Notes under the pieces: model-generated | Seen by the model: the letters and a program-made list of their open reading frames with translations, nothing else | Told to the model about the DNA's origin: nothing | Databases searched by the model: none | In this document: one piece after another, positions 53,461 to 62,543 of the stretch | Layout: the number at the start of each line of letters is the position of its first letter | How positions within the stretch are numbered: position 1 is the first letter of the stretch | Assembly: GCF_001898575.1 (NCBI RefSeq) | Contig: NZ_MKUD01000001.1 | Span: 187,557 to 251,556 of the forward strand | Direction: 5' to 3' | Length of the DNA stretch: 64,000 bases | Origin: Spirosoma sp. 48-14 | Lineage (GTDB): Bacteria; Bacteroidota; Bacteroidia; Cytophagales; Spirosomataceae | Made by a program: the position numbers and the translations under genes

Positions 53461-54026
53461 AAAGAGGGTTCATTTGATAGCCTGTTACCCATCCACTCCT
53501 GAAGTTTCAGGCGGGCTTTTAGCAAGTTAGATCGGGATGTACTTTCCTGAATACCCAGCATCCGGGCAATTTCAGGATGCGTATATCCATCGATTACAGA
53601 CAGTGAGAAAACCGCCCGGTAGGCAGGTGGTAACCGCTGCACCAATTCCATAATTTCATCGGCACTCATCTTTTCCAGGAGGCCATCTTCGTAGGGTACA
53701 TCAAATGCAACCTTCAGATCGGTTATAGTCATGCGAGACTGGAAGCGCCGAAAATAATCGATTGCCGTATGCACCATCACCGTCCGAAACCAGGCTTCGA
53801 AGGGTTGTTCGGGATCGTAATACGTTATTTTATTAAAAATACGCACGAATCCATCGTCCGTCATCTCTTCGGCTTCTTCCTGGCTGGAGGCATAGCGCAT
53901 GCAGATATTTTTAGCCAACCCATAATAGGCTTCATACAATTGCCGCTGCGCCGACTGGCGATTATGGCGGCACCCCTGAATGACCGAAGTCAGGTCCAAT
54001 GATTTCGAACTTCGTTTAAAAAGCAC
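53430..54026 (-). CDS. ECF-type RNA polymerase sigma factor
   Basis: A 198-residue sigma-70 family factor. Region 2 is at about 30-95 (YEAYYGLAKNICMRYASSQEEAEEMTDDGFVRIFNKITYYD and FRTVMVHTAIDYFRR) and region 4 at about 120-180 (LVQRLPPAYRAVFSLSVIDGYTHPEIARMLGIQESTSRSNLLKARLKL). The next gene, overlapping by 31 bases, has an anti-sigma-like N-terminus, so the pair is probably an envelope-responsive unit. Confidence 0.93.
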   Translation of the reverse strand: MLFKRSSKSLDLTSVIQGCRHNRQSAQRQLYEAYYGLAKNICMRYASSQEEAEEMTDDGFVRIFNKITYYDPEQPFEAWFRTVMVHTAIDYFRRFQSRMTITDLKVAFDVPYEDGLLEKMSADEIMELVQRLPPAYRAVFSLSVIDGYTHPEIARMLGIQESTSRSNLLKARLKLQEWMGNRLSNEPSLCLTNSLIND

Positions 54027-54192
54027 AGTGGGGTGGTTTACGGTTTTCTTCCCCTTACGCTAATAGACTCCCGAATCGTTGCTAAAAAAAGTTTTCTCGT
54101 CAGGCAGCGGTTGACAAACGTGATTCCGTATGTGATTATAAGGGGCTATTCCGGTCCATTACGATCGGCTATAGCAGCCCCTAACTCACTCT

Positions 54193-54657
54193 ATGACAAC
54201 GATTCAGAAAAAAGAAGAAGCCATCGATCGGCTGGCGTTTTTAAAACAACTGGGCCTGAGCGGTGCTGCACTCGTAGCCTTCTGTTGTAGCGGTACGCTG
54301 TCGTCCTGTAAATCCAACGACGTAAGCCCGGCAGCACCTGCAAGCCCCACCGATATTACGCTGGACCTTACAACCAGTACTTACTCGGCACTAACAACCG
54401 TTGGCAGCTATGCCTATACGGGCAGCATTCTGGTCGCCCACATCAAAAACGGCAGTTACATAGCCCTGTCGAAAGTGTGTACCCACGAGGGGTCTACGGT
54501 TCAATACCGCTCCAATTCCGATTCCATCTACTGCCCCAATCACGGCGCTACCTTCGATACTTCGGGCACGGTTACGGGCGGCCCAGCCCGTCAGTCATTA
54601 ACCCAGTATAAAGCCACCCTCAGCAGCGATGGCAAGAGTCTGCACATTACCAACTAA
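54193..54657 (+). CDS. Rieske [2Fe-2S] lipoprotein
   Basis: 154 residues with an N-terminal export signal and a likely lipobox (LSSC, C39). The Rieske cluster ligands are C96 and H98 in KVCTHEGS and C114 and H117 in YCPNHGA, with 15 residues between H98 and C114; the family's GT..GGPA ending is also present. It is a small single-domain electron carrier anchored in the envelope. It begins a three-gene operon with a haem-type membrane protein and YceI, spaced by 6-7 bases. Confidence 0.93.
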   Translation: MTTIQKKEEAIDRLAFLKQLGLSGAALVAFCCSGTLSSCKSNDVSPAAPASPTDITLDLTTSTYSALTTVGSYAYTGSILVAHIKNGSYIALSKVCTHEGSTVQYRSNSDSIYCPNHGATFDTSGTVTGGPARQSLTQYKATLSSDGKSLHITN

Positions 54658-54663
54658 GCGCCC

Positions 54664-55338
54664 ATGAAAAAATTCCTGTTGCTATTTCTTTTGTTTTGTG
54701 GGCTGCGTGCCGTTGCTCAGGATTCCAGCCAGGTATCACGTCCTGCTTCTGTTGTGCCCGATACGGCGTCGGCCGACAAACTACTGGCCGATCTGGTCGA
54801 TTCGGCCGCGGCTCAGCCGTTGCTGCCGAGTAAGATGCTGTTTACCCAGCGTATTTTCTGGGGTCCTAAGGGGTTACTGCGCTCCATGAATATTGCCCCA
54901 CTTACGCCCGAAGGCCGCGAGAAAGAGCTAAAAGTCCGGCGGTCCATGCTGGTGGCTCACCAGGTTATGGGATTTGTCACGCTGGCGGGGTTTGTGGTTC
55001 AGGGGATATTAGGAGCCAAACTGTATAACGCCCAGGGTGATTCATACCGCCGACTACGGGAGGCTCACGAAACGACCGCTACCCTGATCAATATATCGTA
55101 TGGGGCTACTGCCCTCCTGTCGCTTACAGCTCCCCCCAAAATGTTGGCGAATCGAAAAGGATTTAGTGGGCTTAAGCTCCACAAATACTTAGCCCTTGTG
55201 CATCTAACTGGCATGGTAGCCACCAATGTACTGGCTGGCATGCTCGACCACAATCCGTCTGTGAAACCGTATCACCGGGCAGTAGCCTACACCACGTTTG
55301 GCGCGTTTGCGACATCAATCATCGCCATAAAATTCTGA
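54664..55338 (+). CDS. Membrane protein with cytochrome b561-like histidine pattern
   Basis: 224 residues: a signal peptide (MKKFLLLFLLFCGLRAVAQ), a periplasmic stretch of about 70 residues, then four hydrophobic helices. Histidines lie at helix positions suited to haem: H99 (LVAHQVMGF), H135 (EAHETTATL), H173 and H180 (KLHKYLALVHLTGM) and H204 (PYHRAVAYT). That resembles b561-type two-haem cytochromes, but no exact family motif is recognised, so the haem role is inference. The position between a Rieske protein and YceI supports a redox chain. Confidence 0.7.
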   Translation: MKKFLLLFLLFCGLRAVAQDSSQVSRPASVVPDTASADKLLADLVDSAAAQPLLPSKMLFTQRIFWGPKGLLRSMNIAPLTPEGREKELKVRRSMLVAHQVMGFVTLAGFVVQGILGAKLYNAQGDSYRRLREAHETTATLINISYGATALLSLTAPPKMLANRKGFSGLKLHKYLALVHLTGMVATNVLAGMLDHNPSVKPYHRAVAYTTFGAFATSIIAIKF

Positions 55339-55345
55339 AAAATCT

Positions 55346-55903
55346 ATGAATGAGCACCCAATGCTTGCCTGGCTGGCCGCTTTCATGCTGGTCAACCTAC
55401 TGGTAGCCGCTACTACCGACACCCGAAAACTGATAACCGACAAAAAAACATCGGTCGTTACCTATACGATGCACCACCCGCTCCATACCTGGGATGGGGT
55501 AAGCCACGACATCAACGGGGTAATCCTCTACGATGAAATGAGTAAGCAGATCAGCAGCGTAGCAATTGCCATCAAAGTAGCTTCGTTCGATAGTAAAGAC
55601 AGTAACCGCGACTCACATGCTATCGAAGTACTCGACGGTATCCGTTACCCTAACGTGACCTTCGTAAGTCAATCGGTTCAGATAAAACCTGATGGAACCC
55701 TAATCGCTCCCGGCAAACTGACGTTTCATGGCGTAACCAGGCCAATTACCTTAAATGGCTCCTGGAAAAACGAAAGCGCGGGTCTGACGGTAACGGGCAA
55801 TTTCGAGATCAATATGACGGATTTCAAGATTGAACAGCCTTCTCTCTTAGGCATGAAAACAGACGATGCTATTAAGATGGCTTTCACGGCTAGTTTTCAT
55901 TAA
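55346..55903 (+). CDS. YceI family protein
   Basis: A 185-residue exported protein with a short N-terminal hydrophobic segment (LAWLAAFMLVNLLVAATT). The YceI lipocalin-like barrel is clear: KTSVVTYTMHHPLHTWDGVSHDINGVI, IKVASFDSKDSNRDSHAIEVLDGIRYPNVTFVS, and GKLTFHGVTRPITLNGSW. Relatives bind isoprenoid quinone-like lipids, and YceI proteins are often coupled to cytochrome b561. That fits the gene just upstream and a quinone-linked electron chain with the Rieske protein. Confidence 0.93.
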   Translation: MNEHPMLAWLAAFMLVNLLVAATTDTRKLITDKKTSVVTYTMHHPLHTWDGVSHDINGVILYDEMSKQISSVAIAIKVASFDSKDSNRDSHAIEVLDGIRYPNVTFVSQSVQIKPDGTLIAPGKLTFHGVTRPITLNGSWKNESAGLTVTGNFEINMTDFKIEQPSLLGMKTDDAIKMAFTASFH

Positions 55904-55909
55904 CCAACG

Positions 55910-56272
55910 TCAGGCTGTCGTCAGTCGAGTTTTTCTAATCTGGTAATGCCTAATTGTATAGCTAATACCAATTACTACCAGTATGAAGGCAATACAGACG
56001 GTGGCCAACAGGCTTTTCATCTCATGAATAGGTAGTGGAATATGCTGCGAGGCAAATACCTGATACTTCAGCAGGTCGACTTGTAAACCATTCAGGTCCG
56101 TTATGGCAAACGCGCGCTTGTAGTGAAGTTCCTGGCCATAACGGTGACCATCAATTTGAATCAATAACCGATTTCCATCGTCGACAATTCGGGTTTGCAG
56201 ACTGGAATAGGACGACTGCGCCCAGGTAATCATATGGATACTTAGCAGGGCAACGACAAGTCTATATTTCAT
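55910..56272 (-). CDS. Small membrane-anchored protein of unknown function
   Basis: A 120-residue protein with a signal peptide (MKYRLVVALLSIHMITWAQ), a 65-residue extracytoplasmic beta-like part (TRIVDDGNRLLIQIDGHRYGQELHYKRAF) and one membrane helix near the end (LLATVCIAFILVVIGISYTI) with a basic tail. No family recognised. It is convergent with the YceI gene, separated by six bases. Confidence 0.65.
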   Translation of the reverse strand: MKYRLVVALLSIHMITWAQSSYSSLQTRIVDDGNRLLIQIDGHRYGQELHYKRAFAITDLNGLQVDLLKYQVFASQHIPLPIHEMKSLLATVCIAFILVVIGISYTIRHYQIRKTRLTTA

Positions 56273-56288
56273 AGTACACTAAGGGTTT

Positions 56289-56350
56289 GAGCAGGCTAGT
56301 CGAAACAGGAAAGCCCCCATGGGCGTGTTCCTGTTTCGACTAGCCTGCTC
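56289..56350 (-). terminator. Perfect 23-bp hairpin after the FtsX permease
   Basis: Arms 56289-56311 and 56328-56350 are exact complements around a 16-base loop, starting two bases after the permease stop on the minus strand. Confidence 0.75.
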
Positions 56351-56352
56351 AT

Positions 56353-59019
56353 TTATTCACTTCGCAAACTCTTCACAGGATTCACCAGGGCGGCTTTAAT
56401 GCTATGGAAACTAACGGTTGCAATAGCGATCAAAACAGCCGACAAACCAACGACAACAAACACCCAGGGACTTATGTCGATCCGGAAAGCATAGCCCGAA
56501 AGCCATTTGTCCATTCCAAACCAGGCTATGGGAATAGCAATGGCTAGTGCAATCAGAACCAGTTTCACAAAATCGCGCGAGAGGACCACGATGATACCGG
56601 GAATACTGGCCCCCATTACTTTACGGATACCGATTTCTTTGGTTCGTTGCTCAATAACGATCAATGCTACGGCAAACAGGCCAATACATGATAGCAGTAT
56701 GGCAATGCTGGACGCCAGGGTAAACACCCGCGACATCATCTCCTCGCTCTGATACCAGGCATCGACGTTTTCATCCAGAAACGAACCCATAAACTCCGAC
56801 TGGGGCGCTATGTCTTTCCAAATCTGCTTCATCCGATCCATCGAGTTGGCCAGGCTTTGGGGCGACACCCGCACAAAAATGTACCGAATCGGTTCGGCAT
56901 GCGAGATGTGTATGGTAATCGGTTTGGCCTGATCGGCCAGCGAGTACAGGTGAAAATCGGGCACTACACCAATAATCTGGGTTTGAGCTCCCGACGTATC
57001 GGCATCATCCCGATAGAACATCCCAACCGGGTTCTTCTCTCTCAGCAACTTCGCCATACTCGCCGTAACCACAACCCGGTTCACCGAATCGGCAGCATAA
57101 GTTGGGTTAAAATCCCGCCCAGCCAGCAGTTTGATATTCAACGTTTTGAAGTAGTCATAATCGACGAGGAGCAGATCGGACGAGATTTCCCGCCCTTTGA
57201 ACGTAAAGCCTACGCTACTCCGCGAACTTACCCGATCTTTACCCCGCCCCAAATTAATGTCGGTACCCGTTACAGCCACAACGGTCGGGTCGGCTGCCAA
57301 TATGTTTCGCATCCGTTGGAGTACTTGCCGCCCATTCACCTGGTTCCCAACTGGAATGCTGATGACCTGTTCTTTTTGAAAACCAAGCGGCTGCTCACGC
57401 AGAAAATCGACCTGCTGCAAGGCGATAATCGTAGCGCAGGCCAGCAACGTCGACAACGAAAACTGGGTTACAATCAGCGAATTGCGCAGAAAACCCGGTC
57501 GCTTGAGCGAGATTTTCCCTTTCAGCACTTCTACAGGTTTGAATGCCGCCATTTGCCAGGCCGGATAACCACCTGCCAGTAAGGTAACCAGGGCAAATAC
57601 GCCCACAATAAGTCCTATAAAACCGGGCTGGAAAAGATGGTGTAAGTCCAGCCGGGTCTGAAACGAGGCATTGAACGCAGGCAGAAGCCAGTAAGCCAGT
57701 AATAAGCCAATGCCAAAGCCAACCAGACAGATCAGCGTCGATTCGCTCCAGATCTGGACAAAAAGCTGCGTTTTCAATGCGCCCAACGATTTTCGCACAC
57801 CCACCTCCCGCGCACGCATGAACGACCGGGCAATACTCAGATTGATAAAGTTAATACAGGCAATCAGCAGAATAAAAAAGGCGATCCCCAGCAGTACATA
57901 GATCATGGCGATAGGCGCCCCTCTCCCATCAATATCCCGATCAAAATGCACATTGGCCAGCTTCTGCAAGCGTATGGCAAACAGATCACCCTGGCTATCG
58001 GGCTTAGCGCCCTTCTTTTTCAGATTATCCAGATTTTGGGCCAGATACTTTTGTGTAAAGGCTTTCAATCGGGCCTCAAACGTGGCCTGGCTGATCTGAG
58101 CCGGTAGCTTGAGAAAAACCCGATGCGAATTGTCATACCAATTCTGTTTCCTTGCCTGATAATTCGGCACATTTTCGACCCGCACCAGTGCATCGAACTG
58201 AATTGACGAGTTGTAAGGGGGCGTTGCCATAACCCCAGTCACGATGTACTGCTTCTGATCGCCATTGCTTCCCACCAGCAAGGTTTTGCCCATCGGATCG
58301 TCGGTTCCGAATACCGCCTTCGCCATGTCGTCACTGATCACAATGCTGCTCAGGTCATGCAACGCCCCAGTACGACTTCCTTTAAGCATCGGAAACGAGA
58401 ACATGGTCAGGAAATCCGGGTCGGTCAGCGTAATCAGCTTATCGAAGTAAACGCCTTTGTATTCCACCAGGCTTTTGCGCCCCTGAACAATCTGTACTCC
58501 GGCCTCCAGTTCAGGAAAATCTGCTTTTAAAGCAGGCAATAACGCCAGGGGCATAGTGCCCGATTTGCTGGGTTTTTCGGGATCGTTTGAGAAATAGTAC
58601 GTCTGGAAAATCCGGTCACCATCGGTATGAAATGAATCGAAGGTGAGTTGCAGATAACTCGTTAGAAATAAAAATGTGCAGATACAGAACGCTACTGCTA
58701 ACCCGATAACGTTGATGGCCACATGCCCTTTGCTCCGCCAAAGGGTACGCAGGGCAATTTTGAGGTAATTTGATAACATAGACGGATGGAGTGATGAGGG
58801 TTGTGGGTATTCACTTGACTGGGAATGCCGACGCCGAACGAAAGGCGGCAGAGCCGAAATAACATTCAGCACATAGCGCAAACTAGCCTGTGGTTCACCC
58901 GCCCGCCGATACCAGTACGTATACAGTTCGTCCAGATCGCCCTGTACTTCTTCCAGTGTTTCGGACGGATGTAGCCAGATCAATAACTGCTCAGCCCAGC
59001 GCGGTGGTGATCGACGCAT
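56353..59019 (-). CDS. ABC transporter permease, FtsX type with prefix domain
   Basis: 888 residues. The first 65 form a short cytoplasmic helical prefix (RWAEQLLIWLHPSETLEEVQGDLDELYTYWYRRAGE), seen in Bacteroidota permeases of this group. Then a membrane helix (HVAINVIGLAVAFCICTFLFLT), a MacB-like periplasmic domain, FtsX domain 1 (about 370-500, RAREVGVRKSLGALKTQLF), a second periplasmic domain, and FtsX domain 2 (about 755-880, QRTKEIGIRKVMGASIPGI). No ATPase gene is adjacent. Probably an efflux or envelope-stress system; the cargo is unknown. Confidence 0.9.
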   Translation of the reverse strand: MRRSPPRWAEQLLIWLHPSETLEEVQGDLDELYTYWYRRAGEPQASLRYVLNVISALPPFVRRRHSQSSEYPQPSSLHPSMLSNYLKIALRTLWRSKGHVAINVIGLAVAFCICTFLFLTSYLQLTFDSFHTDGDRIFQTYYFSNDPEKPSKSGTMPLALLPALKADFPELEAGVQIVQGRKSLVEYKGVYFDKLITLTDPDFLTMFSFPMLKGSRTGALHDLSSIVISDDMAKAVFGTDDPMGKTLLVGSNGDQKQYIVTGVMATPPYNSSIQFDALVRVENVPNYQARKQNWYDNSHRVFLKLPAQISQATFEARLKAFTQKYLAQNLDNLKKKGAKPDSQGDLFAIRLQKLANVHFDRDIDGRGAPIAMIYVLLGIAFFILLIACINFINLSIARSFMRAREVGVRKSLGALKTQLFVQIWSESTLICLVGFGIGLLLAYWLLPAFNASFQTRLDLHHLFQPGFIGLIVGVFALVTLLAGGYPAWQMAAFKPVEVLKGKISLKRPGFLRNSLIVTQFSLSTLLACATIIALQQVDFLREQPLGFQKEQVISIPVGNQVNGRQVLQRMRNILAADPTVVAVTGTDINLGRGKDRVSSRSSVGFTFKGREISSDLLLVDYDYFKTLNIKLLAGRDFNPTYAADSVNRVVVTASMAKLLREKNPVGMFYRDDADTSGAQTQIIGVVPDFHLYSLADQAKPITIHISHAEPIRYIFVRVSPQSLANSMDRMKQIWKDIAPQSEFMGSFLDENVDAWYQSEEMMSRVFTLASSIAILLSCIGLFAVALIVIEQRTKEIGIRKVMGASIPGIIVVLSRDFVKLVLIALAIAIPIAWFGMDKWLSGYAFRIDISPWVFVVVGLSAVLIAIATVSFHSIKAALVNPVKSLRSE

Positions 59020-59123
59020 CTCCCTAGAACATTAGTCTACATTTTATCGTACAAATCAACGGCCAGAAATAAAAACAGGCCCTCAGGCGCTCAAAATGGC
59101 TTTTCTCGATTTATAGTCAGGCC

Positions 59124-59149
59124 AAAGCTGTCCGTAAGCGGACAGCTTT
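59124..59149 (-). terminator. Small hairpin in the gap before the FtsX permease gene
   Basis: AAAGCTGTCCG (59124-59134) pairs with CGGACAGCTTT (59139-59149) around a 4-base loop. It could terminate the bestrophin gene, whose stop is 56 bases upstream on the minus strand. Confidence 0.5.
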
Positions 59150-59204
59150 CGTCCCTAACCGGACGTCACAAAGTAGGCAGCGGCCATATCCCCACCCCCT
59201 ACTA

Positions 59205-60170
59205 TTAATTAATTTTTATGTAGTCGACTTCCGGTTTGGGGGCTTCGCTGGTCAACGGAGTAACGCCCAGAATCTCATGCATATTCCGGCGGATGGTCTG
59301 GGCAATCTGGTTGAGGGGAAGGTCATTGCAGTCCAGTCCGAAGGGTTCTTCGATTTCGTCGCCGATCATTTCAATACCAATCAGCGCATAGGCCGCCAGG
59401 GTGGTGGCGGGTATGGCAAAATATCCGTACGATTTCACCAGAACGAACGGGATCAACAGCACATAGACCGTAATGAATAGTTTGATAAAAAAGCTGTACG
59501 AGAAGGGAATTGGTGTCTTTTTGATACGTTCGCAGGCACCCGTTATGTCAAGCAGCGCCTGATGATAAAGTCGAATCGTGATCAGATCGGCATCGTTCAC
59601 GAGGTTATCCTGACGTAATGCCTGGGTTCGGCGCAGAATCAAAGCCGCAATCCGGCTCGGAACATGCGCATAGTGAGCCAGCGATTGGCGCTCATCATCG
59701 CCTGTATCGTCCAATTCGGCAAAATCGACACCGGAGCGCAAATGACCTTTCAGTGCCAGCGCAAAATTAGACAGCGAGCGCGCAAAGTATGTGCGGTTGG
59801 TAGTGGCATCATCGGGCAGCAGTGAATCGAGCAGAACGGCCAGGTTCCGGCTATAATTGACCAGCGAACCCCATTGCCGACGTCCTTCCCAGAATCGGTC
59901 GTACGCGGTGTTGGTGCGGAATACGAGCAACAGGCTAAGGGTGATACCTAACAGGGAAAAAAGCGTTCCATCGAAGGGCAAGTGGACATCCACAACATGC
60001 TGATCGACCAGCGTGAGCAAAATACCATAGGCGCTGACAAAGCCTACCCGCCGTAACAACACCTGAATACTATAACTCGTATGAAAATGCCGGAGGGCAC
60101 CTGCCCAATCTTTAGCCTGATAGATAATCACGGGATATGGAGGAAGACGGTTTACCCCTAATATACTCAC
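59205..60170 (-). CDS. Bestrophin family anion channel
   Basis: Bestrophins form pentameric anion channels in the inner membrane. Up to 321 residues, with four main hydrophobic segments and the family's charged stretches: TAYDRFWEGRRQWGSLVNYSRNL, RIKKTPIPFSYSFFIKLFITVY and IGIEMIGDEIEEPFGLDCNDLPLNQIA. The first codon is GTG at 60170; a second GTG at 60131 begins VIIYQAKDWAGALRHFHTSY, closer to how relatives start, and is the likelier start. Confidence 0.88.
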   Translation of the reverse strand: MSILGVNRLPPYPVIIYQAKDWAGALRHFHTSYSIQVLLRRVGFVSAYGILLTLVDQHVVDVHLPFDGTLFSLLGITLSLLLVFRTNTAYDRFWEGRRQWGSLVNYSRNLAVLLDSLLPDDATTNRTYFARSLSNFALALKGHLRSGVDFAELDDTGDDERQSLAHYAHVPSRIAALILRRTQALRQDNLVNDADLITIRLYHQALLDITGACERIKKTPIPFSYSFFIKLFITVYVLLIPFVLVKSYGYFAIPATTLAAYALIGIEMIGDEIEEPFGLDCNDLPLNQIAQTIRRNMHEILGVTPLTSEAPKPEVDYIKIN

Positions 60171-60285
60171 ACAGCCGAAAAATCAGCTTCAATCCTTCTG
60201 AAAAGCGGTTCGAAAGGTTAGCCAATGGCCTGTCAATCCAGCGTGCATCTGGTTGCACCAGCCATTAAATTTGTATTGCTGCTGG

Positions 60286-61800
60286 CTATCGGGAATCGGC
60301 ATAGCGAAGCTTCCCAACTACTTTCTTCAAGATAGCTAGGCCTTGCTCCAGTTCGTCTTCTGTGCTCGATGCAAACCCCAGCCGTGTACCGTTGAGCCGT
60401 TGACCTGGCGGATTATGAATGGTTCCGCTTGCCAGTGAAAGCCCCTCACGGCTTGCCTGAAGTGCCAGGGCATCCATATCAATGGCCGTGTCGAAGGTTG
60501 CCCAGACGGCCATTCCGCCATCGGGTTTGGTAAACTGAACCACATCCTTTAATTCGGTTGACAGCAACGCGCAGAAATGATCCCGTCGGGCATGATAGGC
60601 CCGCAGCGATTTCCGGAAATGGCGTTTCAGATCGCCCGTTTTGAATAACTGCCCGATCGCAAATTCGAGCATAGGATCGCCCTGCCGATCAATGATGCGC
60701 CGGAGTTGGGCCAATGCATTAATTAAAGCCGTTGGTGCTACCACATAACCGATTCGGAAAGCCGGTGCTACCGATTTGGTCAGCGATCCGACATAAACGA
60801 CCATCCCCCGTTGGTCGGCACTGGCGAGTGGTAATATAGGGCGACTCAAATAGTGAAAATCATAATCATAATCGTCTTCCAGAATCGCAAAGCCATATTG
60901 TTCAGCCAGTTGCAATAGCCGAACGCGTCGATCAGCGCGTAATGTAACGGTTGTTGGGTAATGGTGATGCGGGGTTACAAACACCATCCGAATGGGCCGG
61001 GCGACGCTTCGCTGTTTCTGACATAGTTCGGCCAGGGCATCCATATCCATTCCATGCTGATCGACGGGAACTGTCAGAATCGAAGCACCCGTTTTGCGAA
61101 TGTTCATAGTAGCGCCAAACCAGGTTGTTTCGCCCGTTACGACCGTATCCCCCGCCTGTAGCAGTGTCTGACAGGTCAGGTGCAGGCCCATTATACTCCC
61201 CCGCGTAATAAGAATGTTATCCGGTTTCGTGCGCAATCCACGGGTTTCATTCAGATAGACCGACAGTTGTTCGCGCAACAGCGGATGTCCTTTTGTATCG
61301 GCATACCCAAAATGTTGCTGCGGATTACCCCACCGAAAATAGGATCGGTAAGCGCGCCCTAACTCCTCCATCGGTGCCAGCCGGATATCCGGGAAACCAT
61401 CGTCCAGATGAAGCCCTGCCGAATACGTTAACAAGGGTCGTACCAGCAATGGGTTCGTTTCAAATAGATATCCGGGCTTATCCTGTGGCGATTCAGTGAC
61501 TGTTTCCTCTTGACCGGGAAGTAACGGTTGCGGCTTTACATCGGGAAAGTGAGTGGCTACATAGGTGCCGCTCCCCGACCGACTTTCGAGCCAGCCCTGC
61601 GCTAATCCTTCGTCGTAAGCAGCAACAATTGTCTGACGGTTCAACTGAAGTAATTCGGCCAGTTGTCGTGTACCGGGCAATCGCTGCCCCGATGCCAACG
61701 TACCCGCCCGGATAAGTTGACCCAGTTGATTGCTCAGTTGCACAAACACGGGCGTCGGCGACGCTTTGTCAAGTTGAATAAGGGATTTAAAAGGCAGCAT
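60286..61800 (-). CDS. pdxR: MocR-type PLP-dependent regulator (GntR HTH + aminotransferase)
   Basis: A 504-residue fusion: N-terminal GntR winged helix (about 10-80, PVFVQLSNQLGQLIRAGTLASGQRLPGTRQLAELLQLNRQTIV) joined by a linker to a class I aminotransferase-like domain (about 125-500). The PLP lysine is in YVGSLTKSVAPAFRIGYVVAP. MocR regulators sense PLP or a PLP adduct. It is divergent from a pyridoxamine-phosphate-oxidase-like gene with an inverted repeat between them, so PdxR-like control of vitamin B6 metabolism is likely; the symbol is inference. Confidence 0.88.
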   Translation of the reverse strand: MLPFKSLIQLDKASPTPVFVQLSNQLGQLIRAGTLASGQRLPGTRQLAELLQLNRQTIVAAYDEGLAQGWLESRSGSGTYVATHFPDVKPQPLLPGQEETVTESPQDKPGYLFETNPLLVRPLLTYSAGLHLDDGFPDIRLAPMEELGRAYRSYFRWGNPQQHFGYADTKGHPLLREQLSVYLNETRGLRTKPDNILITRGSIMGLHLTCQTLLQAGDTVVTGETTWFGATMNIRKTGASILTVPVDQHGMDMDALAELCQKQRSVARPIRMVFVTPHHHYPTTVTLRADRRVRLLQLAEQYGFAILEDDYDYDFHYLSRPILPLASADQRGMVVYVGSLTKSVAPAFRIGYVVAPTALINALAQLRRIIDRQGDPMLEFAIGQLFKTGDLKRHFRKSLRAYHARRDHFCALLSTELKDVVQFTKPDGGMAVWATFDTAIDMDALALQASREGLSLASGTIHNPPGQRLNGTRLGFASSTEDELEQGLAILKKVVGKLRYADSR

Positions 61801-61801
61801 A

Positions 61802-61848
61802 ACCGGACTAGTACAATTCTAAAAACTGGACGAGATTAATAGTCCGGT
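61802..61848. promoter_or_regulatory. Candidate MocR operator with three related half-sites
   Basis: ACCGGACTA (61802-61810) and TAGTCCGGT (61840-61848) are perfect inverted repeats around 29 bases. A related site in direct orientation, ACTGGACGA, lies between them at 61825-61833, with 23 bases between the starts of the direct pair. Two same-direction sites two turns apart suit the head-to-tail dimers of MocR proteins. Confidence 0.55.
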
Positions 61849-61919
61849 AAAGAACGACATTTGTTTTGAAAAACTATGCGGCCAAGATGCTGGAACGCTA
61901 GCCTGACCGCTTTACACGT

Positions 61920-62543
61920 ATGCAAACCACCCGCACAACACCCAGTCGCCTGGCTAAGCGTGCTCATTACGACGAAGCCACCATTCATCCTATTCTGGAC
62001 GAAGCCCTATTCTGCACCGTTAGTTACGCCATTGATGGACAACCCATGGCAATTCCTACCGCTTTCGCTCGGAAAGGCGACAAACTTTACATTCATGGAT
62101 CGGTAGGCAGTCACTTTATCCGAAGCATTGAGCGGGGCGCACCAGTATGTATCACCGTTATGCTGGCCGATGGATTGGTGCTGGCGAAGTCGGCCTTTCA
62201 TCACTCTGTCAACTACCGCTCGGTTGTTATTTTCGCCAATGCTGAAAAGGTAACCGACGAGGCCGAACGACTGGAAGCGCTGGCGCTCATTACCGACCAT
62301 CTGATTCCCGGACGCTGGGCCGATCTCCGACCCACCACCGACAGCGAAATGCGTAAAACAACCGTGCTGTCGTTCGCGCTGAATGAAGCATCGGCCAAAC
62401 TCCGAACAGGCGGGCCAAACGATGAGCCCGACGATGAACAGTTGCCGACCTGGGCAGGTGTAATACCCCTGCAAACCGTTCGTCAGACCCCCATACCCAA
62501 AGAGGGTGATGCGACCATCTCCCTACCCGACTATCTGAGATGA
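61920..62543 (+). CDS. Pyridoxamine 5'-phosphate oxidase family flavoprotein
   Basis: A 207-residue split-barrel FMN-binding protein. Features: LDEALFCTVSYAIDGQPMAIPTAFARKGDKLYIHGSVGSHFIRSI, where the FMN-phosphate contacts lie, and VCITVMLADGLVLAKSAFHHSVNYRSVVIF. It resembles the flavin-nucleotide-binding group of the PNPOx superfamily rather than canonical PdxH, so the enzymatic reaction is not certain. It is regulated, most likely, by the divergent MocR protein. Its stop overlaps the next start (ATGA at 62540-62543). Confidence 0.88.
   Translation: MQTTRTTPSRLAKRAHYDEATIHPILDEALFCTVSYAIDGQPMAIPTAFARKGDKLYIHGSVGSHFIRSIERGAPVCITVMLADGLVLAKSAFHHSVNYRSVVIFANAEKVTDEAERLEALALITDHLIPGRWADLRPTTDSEMRKTTVLSFALNEASAKLRTGGPNDEPDDEQLPTWAGVIPLQTVRQTPIPKEGDATISLPDYLR

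Noticed and set aside
56857..57582. Plus-strand open frame of 241 codons inside the FtsX permease
   Set aside because: Antisense to a well-supported permease; no domain or initiation signal.
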